A stretch of 64,000 nt of DNA from Rhodococcus sp. 14-2483-1-2 (GTDB lineage: Bacteria; Actinomycetota; Actinomycetes; Mycobacteriales; Mycobacteriaceae): the NCBI RefSeq assembly GCF_002259405.1, contig NZ_NPFW01000023.1:1-64000 (forward strand), written 5' to 3'. The position numbers and the translations under genes are program-made. Each line of letters begins with the position of its first letter. Position 1 is the first letter of the stretch. This document shows, piece after piece, positions 41,947 to 50,951 of the stretch. A model generated the notes under the pieces. The model was not told the origin of the DNA. It saw nothing but the letters and a program-made list of their open reading frames with translations, and did no database searches.

Positions 41947-44403
41947 TTAGCGCCGACTGGGCATACCAAGGTTTGTAGCCGTGCGTTGCATCTGGATCAG
42001 CTTCTGCTGTGCAGCGGCGAGGCTGACGGTCAAGCCGTCGACATCACCGAGCCAGCCGCGTTCGGTGGCCTCGGCGAGACGTTCCCGAAGGCTCGTGATG
42101 ATGTTTTCGAGTCGGGTTCGTTGGGTGGGGTCCGGGCGGAGCATCGGGCAGCGGATGCAGGCATGTTCATGTTGGCAACCAGTGCCGTAGGCACGCCCAC
42201 AAGTGCCGAGTTCGAGCTTGCGCGAAGCGAAATGGCCCAGGAACTCGTCCCATTCGCTGTCGGTTGGTTCGCGGTATTCCTCGGACGGACGGGTCGCGCG
42301 GCGTCGTGTGAGGAACGCACGGTGGTGATCGATGACGTCCTGGTCGTAGACGGCGACGTAGGTTTGCGTGGTATCCAGCGATTCGTGGCCGAGAATCTTG
42401 GCGGTGATGTGCACTGGCAATCCCTGAGAGACAGCCTCGGTGGCGAAAATGCGACGAAAGTCGTGTGGGCTGAAGTGTGCAGCTGTGCCGTCAGCGTTCG
42501 TGATGCCGGCTACTTCGACGAGTTCGTCGAGCAAACTCTTGATTCGCATATGCGTGATGCCGATGTTGACAAGCCCCCAACGCCGTTGGAAGAGGAACGG
42601 CAGAGGCGGGCTGTGCAGACGTTCCGCGTGGTCGTATCGCGATAGCAGTGGGATCTGTTCGTGCCCATCGCGGACATGGGCGATGATCTCGGCGAACACG
42701 CTGGCCAGCTCTGGACTGATCACCAGCAACCGTTCTTTGTCGGTCTTCGACGGGGTGATCTGAAGCATCGGTATAACTTCTCCGGTGGCGGGCAAGGTGT
42801 AGGAAACGAAGGATCTATGCGTAATTTCGAGCATCTCCTCGATGCGCACCCCGGTGTGACGGAACACCTCGACCGACGCCCACGCCCAGAACGCTCTTTC
42901 CGCTTCCAACGTCAGATTTCGACGTCCCGCCGTGTGATGTCTTCGTGCACTGCCCACGTCCTTGTCCGCGACGTGATTGGTGACGTAGACAACCCCTGGC
43001 CGGCCGGTTCCGCCCAAGGCTGGATCGCTAGAAAGCACAGCCCGGCGCAGCGTCTGTCCGTTTACGGTGAACGCTCCCCCTGGTGCAACGCGTTTCGCCG
43101 CCTCCAGTAGCGCTGCCGAAGCGACGCGCCTGGCATGAGCAACTTCGCTCAGGCGCGGCAGGAGCGGTGCAAGCTCGCGGGTGCGTTGATGCATCCTCGA
43201 TCTTCGGTGCTGTGCAGCCTTCTTCATTCCAGCCAGGTCACGTGAGTCAACTGGGGAGGGCGCGGCCCATCGGGCCCACCTGGCTGGGTCTTCGAGAGCC
43301 CAGTGCGACAGATCGGCGTAGAACGCTCGGACCGCCATCAAGATGGAGTATGGGTCCTGCCGCTTTTCGCCCCGCCGTCGGTTGCCGTATCGAACCTCGG
43401 TGAGACGCTGCTTCCATGCTCGCGCCACTCGATCGGACAGGTGAAGCGAATCGATTCCCGGCTCGTGCAGTTCGATGTCACGCCAGAACAGCAAGATCAG
43501 CTTGGAGGCGAGCGGTCCGATCGTGGAGTAGTCCAGGCCTGCGGATCGCTCGGTCAGGTAGTCCACGAACAACTCTCGGATAGGCCCGTAGGAGATGTCG
43601 TAGCCGTCGACCATTTCGGTGATGGTGAGTTGTCCTCGTCGCGACGCCGCATGAATGGACGGCGGGCTGTCGACGGACAGAAGGCCTGCCCGGCGGAGCA
43701 GCGTGTACCAGTGCGAGTGCAGGCGCGAAGAGAACCCGGTTTGGGCCCGGTAGGCCTCGACGCAGTCCGTCAAAGTTACCGCTTCGAGGTCGCCCCCGTT
43801 ACGCATCAGCATTCGGGCAAGTTGTATTAGCGCGGACCTCTCGTCGGTCATCGTGGCTCGCTCGTCGTTGCGGCACAGGTCAATGATTGCGGCGAAGCCT
43901 TCTGGGTCGCGAACCTGCGTGAATCGTGTGTAGAGCGTGGGCGACGGAGTGCCATATAGCCACGGGTAGTCCGGGCGGACCACGTCGAGAAGAATCAACC
44001 GCCCTGCTGCGCCTGTCGCTGCCCCTCGATCCATGGTCGGCACACCCGAAATTGTTTGCGCAAGAACAGGGTCAGACCACTGTTTCCCAGCAGTATCGGT
44101 ACCGGAGGCTCGCCATCGCTGCTGCCAGGATTCGCCCTCGAACTGTTGCAGCCACACGAGCAGCCCCGTTACCTCGCGTACCCGTCTACGCAGTTCTTTC
44201 GTTGAGGCACCTTCGTCCAGGCGTTCCACAGCTGCGATAACTTCTTCGATCGATTGCTGCGATGCAGTCCAGATCACGGGCCGTTCGATGAACGGCGTGG
44301 GAGGTTTCGGGGTGACGAAATGGTAGAAGCCCGAGCTCTTCTGTGATGGCCTGGCACCACGTGGCAACGACGAAGCGGTGCGTTCAGCCACGACGGCCAC
44401 CAC
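41947..44403 (-). CDS. TnpB-like tyrosine recombinase of the cyclase-bearing element, about 818 aa
   Basis: This is a large recombinase with catalytic motifs RHTGVRIEEMLEIT (first Arg), SPHDFRRIFATEAVSQG (HxxR) and GHESLDTTQTYVAVYDQD (Tyr). C-terminal cysteines (CGRAYGTGCQHEHACIRC) match the Tn554 TnpB finger. A GTG at 44403 or 44400 starts just inside the end of the tnpA-like gene; the frame upstream to 44490 is a shadow. No tnpC-like gene follows; the cyclase gene occupies that place. Confidence 0.85.
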   Translation of the reverse strand: MVAVVAERTASSLPRGARPSQKSSGFYHFVTPKPPTPFIERPVIWTASQQSIEEVIAAVERLDEGASTKELRRRVREVTGLLVWLQQFEGESWQQRWRASGTDTAGKQWSDPVLAQTISGVPTMDRGAATGAAGRLILLDVVRPDYPWLYGTPSPTLYTRFTQVRDPEGFAAIIDLCRNDERATMTDERSALIQLARMLMRNGGDLEAVTLTDCVEAYRAQTGFSSRLHSHWYTLLRRAGLLSVDSPPSIHAASRRGQLTITEMVDGYDISYGPIRELFVDYLTERSAGLDYSTIGPLASKLILLFWRDIELHEPGIDSLHLSDRVARAWKQRLTEVRYGNRRRGEKRQDPYSILMAVRAFYADLSHWALEDPARWARWAAPSPVDSRDLAGMKKAAQHRRSRMHQRTRELAPLLPRLSEVAHARRVASAALLEAAKRVAPGGAFTVNGQTLRRAVLSSDPALGGTGRPGVVYVTNHVADKDVGSARRHHTAGRRNLTLEAERAFWAWASVEVFRHTGVRIEEMLEITHRSFVSYTLPATGEVIPMLQITPSKTDKERLLVISPELASVFAEIIAHVRDGHEQIPLLSRYDHAERLHSPPLPFLFQRRWGLVNIGITHMRIKSLLDELVEVAGITNADGTAAHFSPHDFRRIFATEAVSQGLPVHITAKILGHESLDTTQTYVAVYDQDVIDHHRAFLTRRRATRPSEEYREPTDSEWDEFLGHFASRKLELGTCGRAYGTGCQHEHACIRCPMLRPDPTQRTRLENIITSLRERLAEATERGWLGDVDGLTVSLAAAQQKLIQMQRTATNLGMPSRR

Positions 44404-45559
44404 TAAGAAGAACGTCCAGGACGTCACGGGTGTAGCCCGCTGCCGGCGGCATCTCTGTGGGCCGATCTCTGCGCGTGCGGTGGTGCTCAAGAACCCTGGC
44501 CACCACCTCGTCGGTGCGGCTACGGAGATAGATCTGCGTTGTCGTCAAATGCGCATGACCGAGTACCCACTGCACATCGGTCAGCGAGAGATTCGGATCT
44601 TCGATCATGCGCTGTGCTGCGGTGTGGCGCAGGTCGTGCAGAGTCCACGACGTACCGAGCGAAAGGTTGGCGCGTTGAAGCATGCGTCGCGTCGCGGAAT
44701 ATGTCAGTGGCCGTACCGGCCTTCGCCTGGTCAACCACAGCGCACGCTCGCCGTCGGGCCGATCGAGTTGCTGCTCGTAGAGCCTGAGCCACACAAACGA
44801 ATCGGCTGAGGCCGGAAGCCATTGCAATCGACCAGAACCTTTCCGGTGCACACCAATCCGTTGCTCACCCGGGTCGATGTGGTCAACGCTCACCCCGAGC
44901 AGTTCCGATGCCCGTGCCCCAGTGGAGACGTAGAACGCGAGCAACGCGCGGTCGCGGTGCGAACCGAGAGCTGCGAACAATGCATCGAACATCCCGTCGG
45001 GAAGGCTGCGCGGCAACCGATCGAGGATCTTTTGTCGCAGCGGTGCACGTCGACCCGCGGTGAACGGTGCCATCGGGTTGTGATGCGCCTGCACTTGCCG
45101 GCCCGCTCTGTGCGCCGCGCTCGGGATTAGGTTGACCAATGGGCCCTGACCAGCAGCTGCGCGGTCGACGTAGAACGCCTTTACGACCGCCAGCGCATGG
45201 TTGATCGTTGTAGGCGCATATCCTGACGGCCTACCTACGGGCCCAACCACCCGCATCCACAGCACGAAGTCACGGGCTTCCACGGGCGTTGCTCGATCCC
45301 AGGAAACTCCGATTGCCGCCAGGAACCGCCACCACCGCAGCAAGGCCAACCCGTACGACCGAAGTGAATTCGGGCTAGCACCCGATGCCAGCATCGTGGC
45401 GAAGAAGTCGCTCACCTCGGGTATCGGTTCATCCGCTGCGTCCCGGAGAACGACGCCAGGCACACCCTCTACAGAGTCGATGCTTCCAACTGCGACGACG
45501 ATCAATGCCGTCACATCCCGCAGCGGGTACTGCTGGGACTCGTTCGTTCGGTCGTCCAT
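44384..45559 (-). CDS. TnpA-like tyrosine recombinase of the cyclase-bearing element, 391 aa
   Basis: The N-terminal SAM-like core-binding domain is complete (ASPNSLRSYGLALLRWWRFL, VEARDFVLWMR). The catalytic domain follows: STGARASELLGVSVDHID (first Arg), TLHDLRHTAAQRMI (HxxR), VLGHAHLTTTQIYLR (Tyr). The ATG at 45559 (MDDRTNES) is preferred over a longer start at 45622. It overlaps the tnpB-like gene by about 20 bases, the classical order. It is intact, unlike the other tnpA-like gene in this window. Confidence 0.85.
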   Translation of the reverse strand: MDDRTNESQQYPLRDVTALIVVAVGSIDSVEGVPGVVLRDAADEPIPEVSDFFATMLASGASPNSLRSYGLALLRWWRFLAAIGVSWDRATPVEARDFVLWMRVVGPVGRPSGYAPTTINHALAVVKAFYVDRAAAGQGPLVNLIPSAAHRAGRQVQAHHNPMAPFTAGRRAPLRQKILDRLPRSLPDGMFDALFAALGSHRDRALLAFYVSTGARASELLGVSVDHIDPGEQRIGVHRKGSGRLQWLPASADSFVWLRLYEQQLDRPDGERALWLTRRRPVRPLTYSATRRMLQRANLSLGTSWTLHDLRHTAAQRMIEDPNLSLTDVQWVLGHAHLTTTQIYLRSRTDEVVARVLEHHRTRRDRPTEMPPAAGYTRDVLDVLLSGGRRG

Positions 45560-45707
45560 TCCTCTGCTGTTCCCCTCCGTAGGTCCGGTTCTTGCTACGA
45601 CCTGAGCACAGCCTGGAAGCAATGTCGTCTACAGCAACCGGACACGGCGCGGCGCAACCGCCGCCGTGTGAAGAAACACAGCTCGACGTGTGTGTTGGTG
45701 CGGTCAA

Positions 45708-46334
45708 CAGTTCGTGGATCATCGTTTTCGCGGCCGCTGCGGGTTCGAGGGATGCGTCGACGACGATCCGGTGGGAGCCGTCGGTGGTGGTGTAGCCGTT
45801 GGCGCTGCTGGTGATCGCCTCGCGGGTGACGGTCCATCCGCGCCCGGTCATGATCGCGGCCACGCGGTCGTAGATCGCGTCCGGATCGGCGCCGGTGAGC
45901 AGCTGGGCGATTTCCTCGGGCTGGGGGTGTCCCTCGATCGGGTCGGTTTGGGAGTGGTCGAACACCGACAGAATCGGGAACGTGGGCACCTTGCGGGTCT
46001 CTTCGTCGTCGGTGTCGGGGTCGGTCTCGGTGACGATGCGGGAGCTGTAGCCGTAGATCCGGATCGCCTTCTGACCTTTGCGGACCTGCCGTCCGCGCTG
46101 TTGCCAGGCGCGGAATCCGGCGACCTGAGTGGCCTCGGGCTTCTGGGCGAGGATCAACAGGACGTTGTTGAAGCTGTAGGAGTGGAACGACGCTACGTGG
46201 TCGAGGTACGCGCGCCAGGCCTCCGAGCTGGTCAGCTCGGCTACCTTGTCGGTGATCGAGGCGTGCAGTGATGCCGCCAACTCGCGCCGCGCTTCGGCCT
46301 TGTCCGCTGCGCTGGTCTTGGTCCGTAATGCCAT
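45708..46334 (-). pseudogene. ArdC-like antirestriction protein, 5' fragment
   Basis: The N-terminal ArdC ssDNA-binding domain is complete (LTSSEAWRAYLDHVASFHSY, SFNNVLLILAQKPEATQ, GFRAWQQRGRQVRKGQKAI). The metallopeptidase-like domain is cut in its HExxH motif after HEL. ArdC-type proteins protect incoming plasmid DNA from restriction during conjugation. The frame continues into the element to give a chimeric C-terminus (ends 45429). The ATG at 46334 lies directly downstream of repeat copy C. Confidence 0.85.
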
Positions 46335-46390
46335 GACTGGCCCCTCTCCCTCGTAACCGGTCCCCCGGCCTGCTGTTGCCAATTTCTTGT

Positions 46391-46790
46391 CGCCGTCATC
46401 TGGCGTGAGGAGAGACAGCAGCGCACGGGAACGACGGGGCAACCCCGCGGCCGGACAGTTTTCGTGGGAGCGCAGCGACTGCTCGACGAAAAGTGTTCGG
46501 AGCCATGGGCCGTAGCGCAGCGGAGCGTGGGGTTGAGCCGGCGGTCACGGGTGATGCAGTATCGCCGGGAGCCAGATGTGCGACAAGAAATCGATGTCTT
46601 TCACGGTGCGGAGCGCAGCGGAGTTCGGTTCGGGGGACGCCCGCAGGGTGGCCGGCACCACCGGCAGGCGGGATGCATTACGCGTGTAGACGCCGGGCGG
46701 GGTGGCCACCTCTCAGTCGTGGAGCTCGCAGCGTGATGGTGCGGGAGCGACGGGACGTGGCCACGCTCGGTGTCGCGGTAGCGCGATGGT
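46391..46790. repeat. Long regulatory repeat, copy C
   Basis: This copy aligns with copy A over about 400 bases: CTGGCGTGAGGAGAGA, GGACAGTTTTCGTGGGAGCG, the dyad TTTTCGT (46459-46465) / ACGAAAA (46486-46492), AGTGTTCGGAGCC, GTCACGGGTGATG, CACGGTGCGGAGCGCAGCGG, GACGCCCGCAGGGTGGCCGG. It precedes the minus-strand ArdC-like gene. The higB promoter lies at its other end. Confidence 0.75.
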
Positions 46791-46815
46791 CATAGTTAGC
46801 GCCTTGAGCTCATGT

Positions 46816-46835
46816 GTATAGCTTTTACGCTATAC
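46816..46835. promoter_or_regulatory. Probable HigA operator
   Basis: GTATAGC (46816-46822) and GCTATAC (46829-46835) form a perfect 7-bp dyad with a 6-base spacer, about 115 bases upstream of higB. TATACT within it could serve as a -10 element, so binding would block transcription of the toxin-antitoxin pair. Confidence 0.7.
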
Positions 46836-46949
46836 TCCCAGGTAGGGAGATCAGTGCCGTCCTGGCACGCTCAGACGGGCAGAATCCCGACCAAAAATAG
46901 GCACGAACGACTGTTCGTGGGATTGACAGCAGCTAGGAGTTATATAAGT

Positions 46950-47309
46950 ATGGCTATAGAAATTGAAGAAGAAGAACCGAAGAAGGTCTACTACGTCGGA
47001 TCGTGCGAGAAGGACATCAAGAAGTTCCCGACCGACGTAGCCGATGACATCGCCTCTGCGATCGACATGGTCGCGCATGGCGAAGAGCCGGACGACTTCA
47101 AACCGATGAAATCGGTAGGAGCAGGCGTCTACGAAATCCGTGAAAGAGACGGAGATACCTGGTACAGGGTGTTCTACGTGGCAAAGCTCGGAGACACCGT
47201 GTACGTACTGCACGCGTTCCGGAAGAACCAGAACAAGACGCCGCCCAAGGACCTAGCAACAGGGCAGCAACGGTACAAACTTGCAGTGCAACTCGCTGCA
47301 GGAGAGTAA
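46950..47309 (+). CDS. higB: HigB/RelE-family toxin, 119 aa
   Basis: This protein fits the Gp49/HigB family of RelE-fold toxins, which cleave mRNA on the ribosome. Key stretches: VYYVGSCEKDIKKFPTDVAD, MKSVGAGVYEIRERDGDTWY, RVFYVAKLGDTVYVLHAFRK, then KNQNKTPPKDLATGQQRY. The ATG at 46950 follows AGGAG with good spacing; the longer frame from 46812 includes the operator and is not used. It precedes its antitoxin gene, the toxin-first order typical of HigBA. Confidence 0.85.
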   Translation: MAIEIEEEEPKKVYYVGSCEKDIKKFPTDVADDIASAIDMVAHGEEPDDFKPMKSVGAGVYEIRERDGDTWYRVFYVAKLGDTVYVLHAFRKNQNKTPPKDLATGQQRYKLAVQLAAGE

Positions 47310-47425
47310 CGAGCACCGCAGCACCACAACCCAGAGGAACCCGTGAGGCTGCTCGGTCACCTCGGCCGAGCAGCATCACCACCCAGCGCAACTATCTACA
47401 CCGACCCGACCAAGAGGACCCCCAC

Positions 47426-47707
47426 ATGCCCGAGTACGCAAGCGCATTCGACTCACTCGGCCGAACACCCGCCGAGACGGAGCAGCTCAAACTACGAGCC
47501 ACCCTCATGCGAGCACTCCGCACACACATCAGCAAACAAGGATGGACCCAAACCGAGGCCGCAGAACACTTCGGCGTCGGACAGCCCCGAATCTCCGACC
47601 TCATGCGAGGCAAAGTATCGAAGTTCTCCGTAGACAAACTCGCGGAGATGATCGGTGCCGTAGGTCTACACATAGAAGCGCGGGTACTGGTACCAGAAGC
47701 CGCGTAA
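47426..47707 (+). CDS. higA: HigA/XRE-family antitoxin, 93 aa
   Basis: An XRE helix-turn-helix is clear (GWTQTEAAEHFGVGQPRISD, then LMRGKVSKFSVDKLAEMIGA), preceded by a short N-terminal arm (LGRTPAETEQLKLRATLMRA) that would bind the toxin. It follows higB by 116 bases and ends 14 bases before a strong terminator. It should repress the operon through the dyad at 46816. Confidence 0.85.
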   Translation: MPEYASAFDSLGRTPAETEQLKLRATLMRALRTHISKQGWTQTEAAEHFGVGQPRISDLMRGKVSKFSVDKLAEMIGAVGLHIEARVLVPEAA

Positions 47708-47721
47708 CTCGTGGAACAGCA

Positions 47722-47757
47722 GGGCCCTCACCGGCATTCGGTGAGGGCCCTTTTTTG
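47722..47757 (+). terminator. Rho-independent terminator after higBA
   Basis: GGGCCCTCACC and GGTGAGGGCCC form a perfect 11-bp stem with a 7-base loop, followed by six T. Confidence 0.92.
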
Positions 47758-47847
47758 GGCCCCGCTCTTCGGGTCTTCGACTGTCGCGGTTCACCAGCGA
47801 TATGGCACGAGGGTGAACCGACCCGGCTTCCGATAGTCTTCAGCGTC

Positions 47848-49398
47848 ATGGCGGACGAGCGGGCTCTCGAAGCGTTACTGGCAGGCAGCGCGGCGTGGTC
47901 GCAATTTCTGGTCGCTGTGCGCGGGCAAGACATCGACCTCACCGGCGCGAACCTCACCGACACGAACCTCACCCGCGTGAACCTGACCCGCGCGAACCTC
48001 ACTCGCGCGAACCTGACCCGCGCGAACCTCTCCGGAGCGATCCTCACCAACACGGACCTCACCGGAGCGATCCTCACCAACACGGACCTCACCGACACGG
48101 ACCTCACCCGCACACACCTCACCGACATAGACCTCACCGGCGCGATTCTGACCCGCGCGATTCTGACCCGCGCGTCCCTCACCAATACGAACCTCACCAA
48201 CACGAACCTCACCGCAGCAAACCTCTTTGGAGCGAGGCTCGCCGACGCGAACCTCACCGGCGCGAACCTCACCGGCGCGAACCTCACTCGCGCGAACCTG
48301 ACCCGCGCGAACCTCACCCGCGCGAACCTCGCTGCCGCCAACCTTGCCGACGCCAACCTCACCGGCGCGATCCTCACCGGCGCGAACCTCTTCGGAGCAG
48401 ACCTCACCGGCGCGTACCTAACCGACACGGACGTCTTCGGAGCGAACCTGACTCGCGCGATTCTGTCCCGCGCGTACCTCGCCGGCTCGAACCTCACCGG
48501 CGCGATACTTGACGGTGCGGTTCTTGGCGGCGCGCGGGTGTCCAGCTACACCCGTAATACACAGGGTTTGGATGTCGGTGGGTTTCTCATCGGAAATCGG
48601 CCGTTAGGTACCAGCGGGACTGATGTGCCCGATTCTGGAACGGTGCGCATTGGGATTCCGGTTCTTCCCGGTGGCATGGACCCCGGCGAGTTGGCTCGCT
48701 TGTCGGATGCGCTCACTGTGATCGCGGAACTGTCGCAACGCGTCGGCGCAGAACTTGGACGACGTTTGCTCCGTGATGACGATCGGGGTGGCGGGACCAG
48801 TGTCCTTACTGCAACCGCTGGGGACGAGTTCGGGCCGATTGTCGTGCGGCGCATCCAGTATGGGAGTCCCTATTTCCAGGAATTCTGGGACGCTGCGGGG
48901 CCGTATATCGCGGCGGGCGGGGCGGGGATGGCGACGGCGACGGCGACGGCGACGGTGGTGGCGAAGCGTGCGCGGGACGGTGCCGAGGATGCGGGACGTG
49001 TCTGGTCGCTGATGCTGACGTTGGCGCGGCGCAGTGAGCGGGATGAGTATTTCGCGGCAAGGGATGCGCGAAGAAAGGCGAATACCGCTGAAGAGCTCGC
49101 GCGGAAAGCTCGTGCCGATGCTGACACCGCAGAGCACGAGAGTCGGCAGGACAAAGCAAGGGCTACAAGCGATTCAGCGCCAGAAGCAGTCGAGCCGGAG
49201 GTGGACATACTTCGACTGGCTGCGACCCCGACGAGAACCGAGCTCGAGCAGCGTTTGCACCAGTCGGAGCTATCGACACTTGCGTCGAGAGCGGAGTTAG
49301 ACCGGATCGTAGGCATCCTGGCACCGCTTCTGGGGTACCCGGTGGAAGTGACTCGCCGAAGCGAACCGGGGCCGGACCGAGCACGCGATGTGAGCTAA
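47848..49398 (+). CDS. Pentapeptide-repeat protein with C-terminal coiled-coil part, 516 aa
   Basis: Residues about 30-225 are almost uninterrupted pentapeptides of the form (N/I/D)LT(R/G/N)A, which fold as a right-handed quadrilateral beta-helix. Such helices mimic DNA in gyrase-protecting proteins, but many have other roles. The C-terminal 290 residues are different: PVLPGGMDPGELARLSDALT, a helical region, an Ala/Thr-rich putative membrane-like stretch (AAGGAGMATATATATVVA), and a charged coiled coil (about 395-450). The ATG at 47848 is chosen because the upstream frame covers the terminator. It is a single-gene unit. Confidence 0.85.
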   Translation: MADERALEALLAGSAAWSQFLVAVRGQDIDLTGANLTDTNLTRVNLTRANLTRANLTRANLSGAILTNTDLTGAILTNTDLTDTDLTRTHLTDIDLTGAILTRAILTRASLTNTNLTNTNLTAANLFGARLADANLTGANLTGANLTRANLTRANLTRANLAAANLADANLTGAILTGANLFGADLTGAYLTDTDVFGANLTRAILSRAYLAGSNLTGAILDGAVLGGARVSSYTRNTQGLDVGGFLIGNRPLGTSGTDVPDSGTVRIGIPVLPGGMDPGELARLSDALTVIAELSQRVGAELGRRLLRDDDRGGGTSVLTATAGDEFGPIVVRRIQYGSPYFQEFWDAAGPYIAAGGAGMATATATATVVAKRARDGAEDAGRVWSLMLTLARRSERDEYFAARDARRKANTAEELARKARADADTAEHESRQDKARATSDSAPEAVEPEVDILRLAATPTRTELEQRLHQSELSTLASRAELDRIVGILAPLLGYPVEVTRRSEPGPDRARDVS

Positions 49399-49450
49399 TC
49401 ACCTAACCCCCAAGCGAACTGAGGTGACGGTAGAGGGTTGCTCGGCCAAT

Positions 49451-49947
49451 TCAGAGGACGGATGCGATTTCAGTTTTGGGTGTTCCGTCGTCGAGCATGC
49501 GGCGGATATGACGAGCTTTGTCGGCGTCGATTTTGGCTGGCTGGCCACCGCTGCGGCCGCGGGCTCGTGCTGCGGCGAGGCCGGCCATGGTGCGTTCTTT
49601 GACGAGATCTCGCTCGAATTCGGCGAGTGAGCCAAAGATGTTGTAGGTCAGACGACCTCCGACGGTTGAGGTGTCGATCCCTTCGGTCAGACTGCGCAGT
49701 GTTGCACCTTTGATTTCGATGAGGTTGACGGTTTCGATGAGGCCGAGTCTGTCGAGTCGCCATACAGCGACGACGTCGCCGGCGCGGATGCTGTCGAGGA
49801 GCAGCTGCAGCTGGGGCGGTCCTTGTCCGCCCCGGACGCGACCTCTTCCCAGATCCGGAAACAGCCGGCGGCCGTCAGTGCGTCTCTCTGTAGATCCAGC
49901 GACTGATCGGTGGTCGAGACCCTCATATATCCCAAAACGGCGCTCAC
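49451..49947 (-). pseudogene. Serine resolvase/invertase, frameshifted
   Basis: The N-terminus is typical (VLGYMRVSTTDQSLDLQRDA, catalytic Ser in MRVST). The frame breaks near 49815, after GADKDRP; the next frame continues with QLQLLLDSIRAGDVVAVWRL, GSLAEFERDLVKERT and a C-terminal helix-turn-helix region ending TPKTEIASVL. One base appears to be missing in a G/C run. It may be a decayed gene or a sequencing error. Confidence 0.75.
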
Positions 49948-49957
49948 GAGGATGACT

Positions 49958-50019
49958 GTCTCAGAAACGGCCGACAAGGCACAGGCGACGCGTCAGAGCT
50001 TGAGACAGGTTTCTGAGAC
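49958..50019. repeat. Inverted repeat upstream of the resolvase relic, possible res site
   Basis: GTCTCAGAAAC (49958-49968) and GTTTCTGAGAC (50009-50019) are perfect inverted repeats separated by 40 bases, with a further GAGACAG near the second. Position just upstream of the resolvase start suggests a recombination site or element end. Confidence 0.5.
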
Positions 50020-50093
50020 ACATCACGATTGAGTCTCGAATGTTGACCTGTCAGTTTCAGAAGTCGACTGCACTGTTTCAAGAGTGGACTGCA

Positions 50094-50694
50094 CTAATCA
50101 CCTCTCGCGACCACTAGGGCGTCTCGTTCTTCCCGCGCGAGGGTGAGGTTGCTGTAGAGGGCGGATCGTTTCAATCCGGTGTTCTTGCAGAGTGTTTCGA
50201 TCTTGAACTGCCGTGTTTCGTATACCTGGAGTAGGTATGCCCGCTCTTCAGGGGTCAGGGTGTGCGGCCGGCCTTTCATCTTGCCGGCCGCTGCTGCGGC
50301 CGCGATCGCGTCGCGGGTGCGGGCTCGGATCAGGTCGGACTCGAATTCGGCCATGAGGCCGAGCATGCCGATGAACATTTTTGCCCATGGGATCAGCTGG
50401 GTCGTAGACCTTGCCGTCGATCAACAGTGCCACTCCCCTGGCGGCGAGGCGGTTCACGGTTTCGTGGAGGTCTCCGGCTGATCGGGAGAGTCTGTCGAGT
50501 TTGGTGACGCAGAATTCGTCGCCTTCGCGGCTGGCGTTGATGGCGTTCTCGAGTCCGGGGCGTTTTGCTTGACGGCCGCTGACAGCGTGGTCGATATAGA
50601 CCCGGTCGCGTTCGACACCGATCCTGGCGAGCAGTCCAATTTGGACGGAGGTGTCCTGTCTGGCGGTGCTGCACCGCGCGTACCCGATTTTCAT
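50094..50694 (-). pseudogene. Second serine resolvase/invertase, frameshifted
   Basis: The catalytic domain starts MKIGYARCSTARQDTSVQIG and runs to VYDPADPMGK. There a run of five A (minus strand; T run at 50378-50382) shifts the frame. The continuation MFIGMLGLMAEFESDLIRAR and the helix-turn-helix end (TPEERAYLLQVYETRQFKIE) lie in another frame. One base removed from the A run restores a full-length resolvase, so a sequencing error, slippage or a recent mutation is possible. Confidence 0.8.
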
Positions 50695-50827
50695 GCCTCT
50701 CCGGCCTGCTGGACTCGATCTGTCCAGTAGAGACTACGGGAAGCCGGACCAATCAAGTGGACACTTCCAGCGGACGGTTTGGCCGAGAGAACGTCGCGGT
50801 CAATCACTCTTAGTCGCCCGTTCACAG

Positions 50828-50888
50828 TCGTCCGGTATGACGGACGGTCAAAACGCACACCAAAACCCGCAGGAGAGCGTTCAGGGTG
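50828..50888 (+). repeat. Dispersed 50-bp repeat, copy 1
   Basis: Core block GGTCAAAACGCACACC followed by AAAACCCGCAGGAG. In one frame it reads (T)DGQNAHQNPQE, here preceded by ATG. It lies between the second resolvase relic and the HAD gene. Confidence 0.65.
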
Positions 50889-50951
50889 ATTTCGGAACAT
50901 GGGGCTTCAAGGGAATGGAACCCGGCATTGCAAAGTCTGGGAAAGGGAAAG

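Larger units (their letters stand above)
40853..45707. mobile_element. Tn554-like element carrying a nucleotide cyclase, about 4.85 kb
   Basis: Joining 40852 to 45708 restores an ArdC-like gene through HELAH. No target duplication is needed, as expected for tyrosine-recombinase transposons of the Tn554 type. Near both ends the 8-mer GCACCAAC/GTTGGTGC occurs in inverted orientation (40865-40872; 45694-45701). Contents: two tyrosine recombinases and an AT-rich nucleotide cyclase gene. The ends are inferred from gene repair, with a few bases of uncertainty. Confidence 0.8.

Noticed and set aside
45429..45707. C-terminal extension of the ArdC-like 5' fragment
   Set aside because: These codons belong to the inserted element; the real continuation is at 40852 and below.
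47601..48497. 298-codon minus-strand frame with RFAPVRFAPV repeats
   Set aside because: It is the antisense reading of the pentapeptide tract.
47930..48530. Short periodic DNA that looked like a CRISPR or satellite array
   Set aside because: The period is that of pentapeptide codons with no spacers; it is coding.
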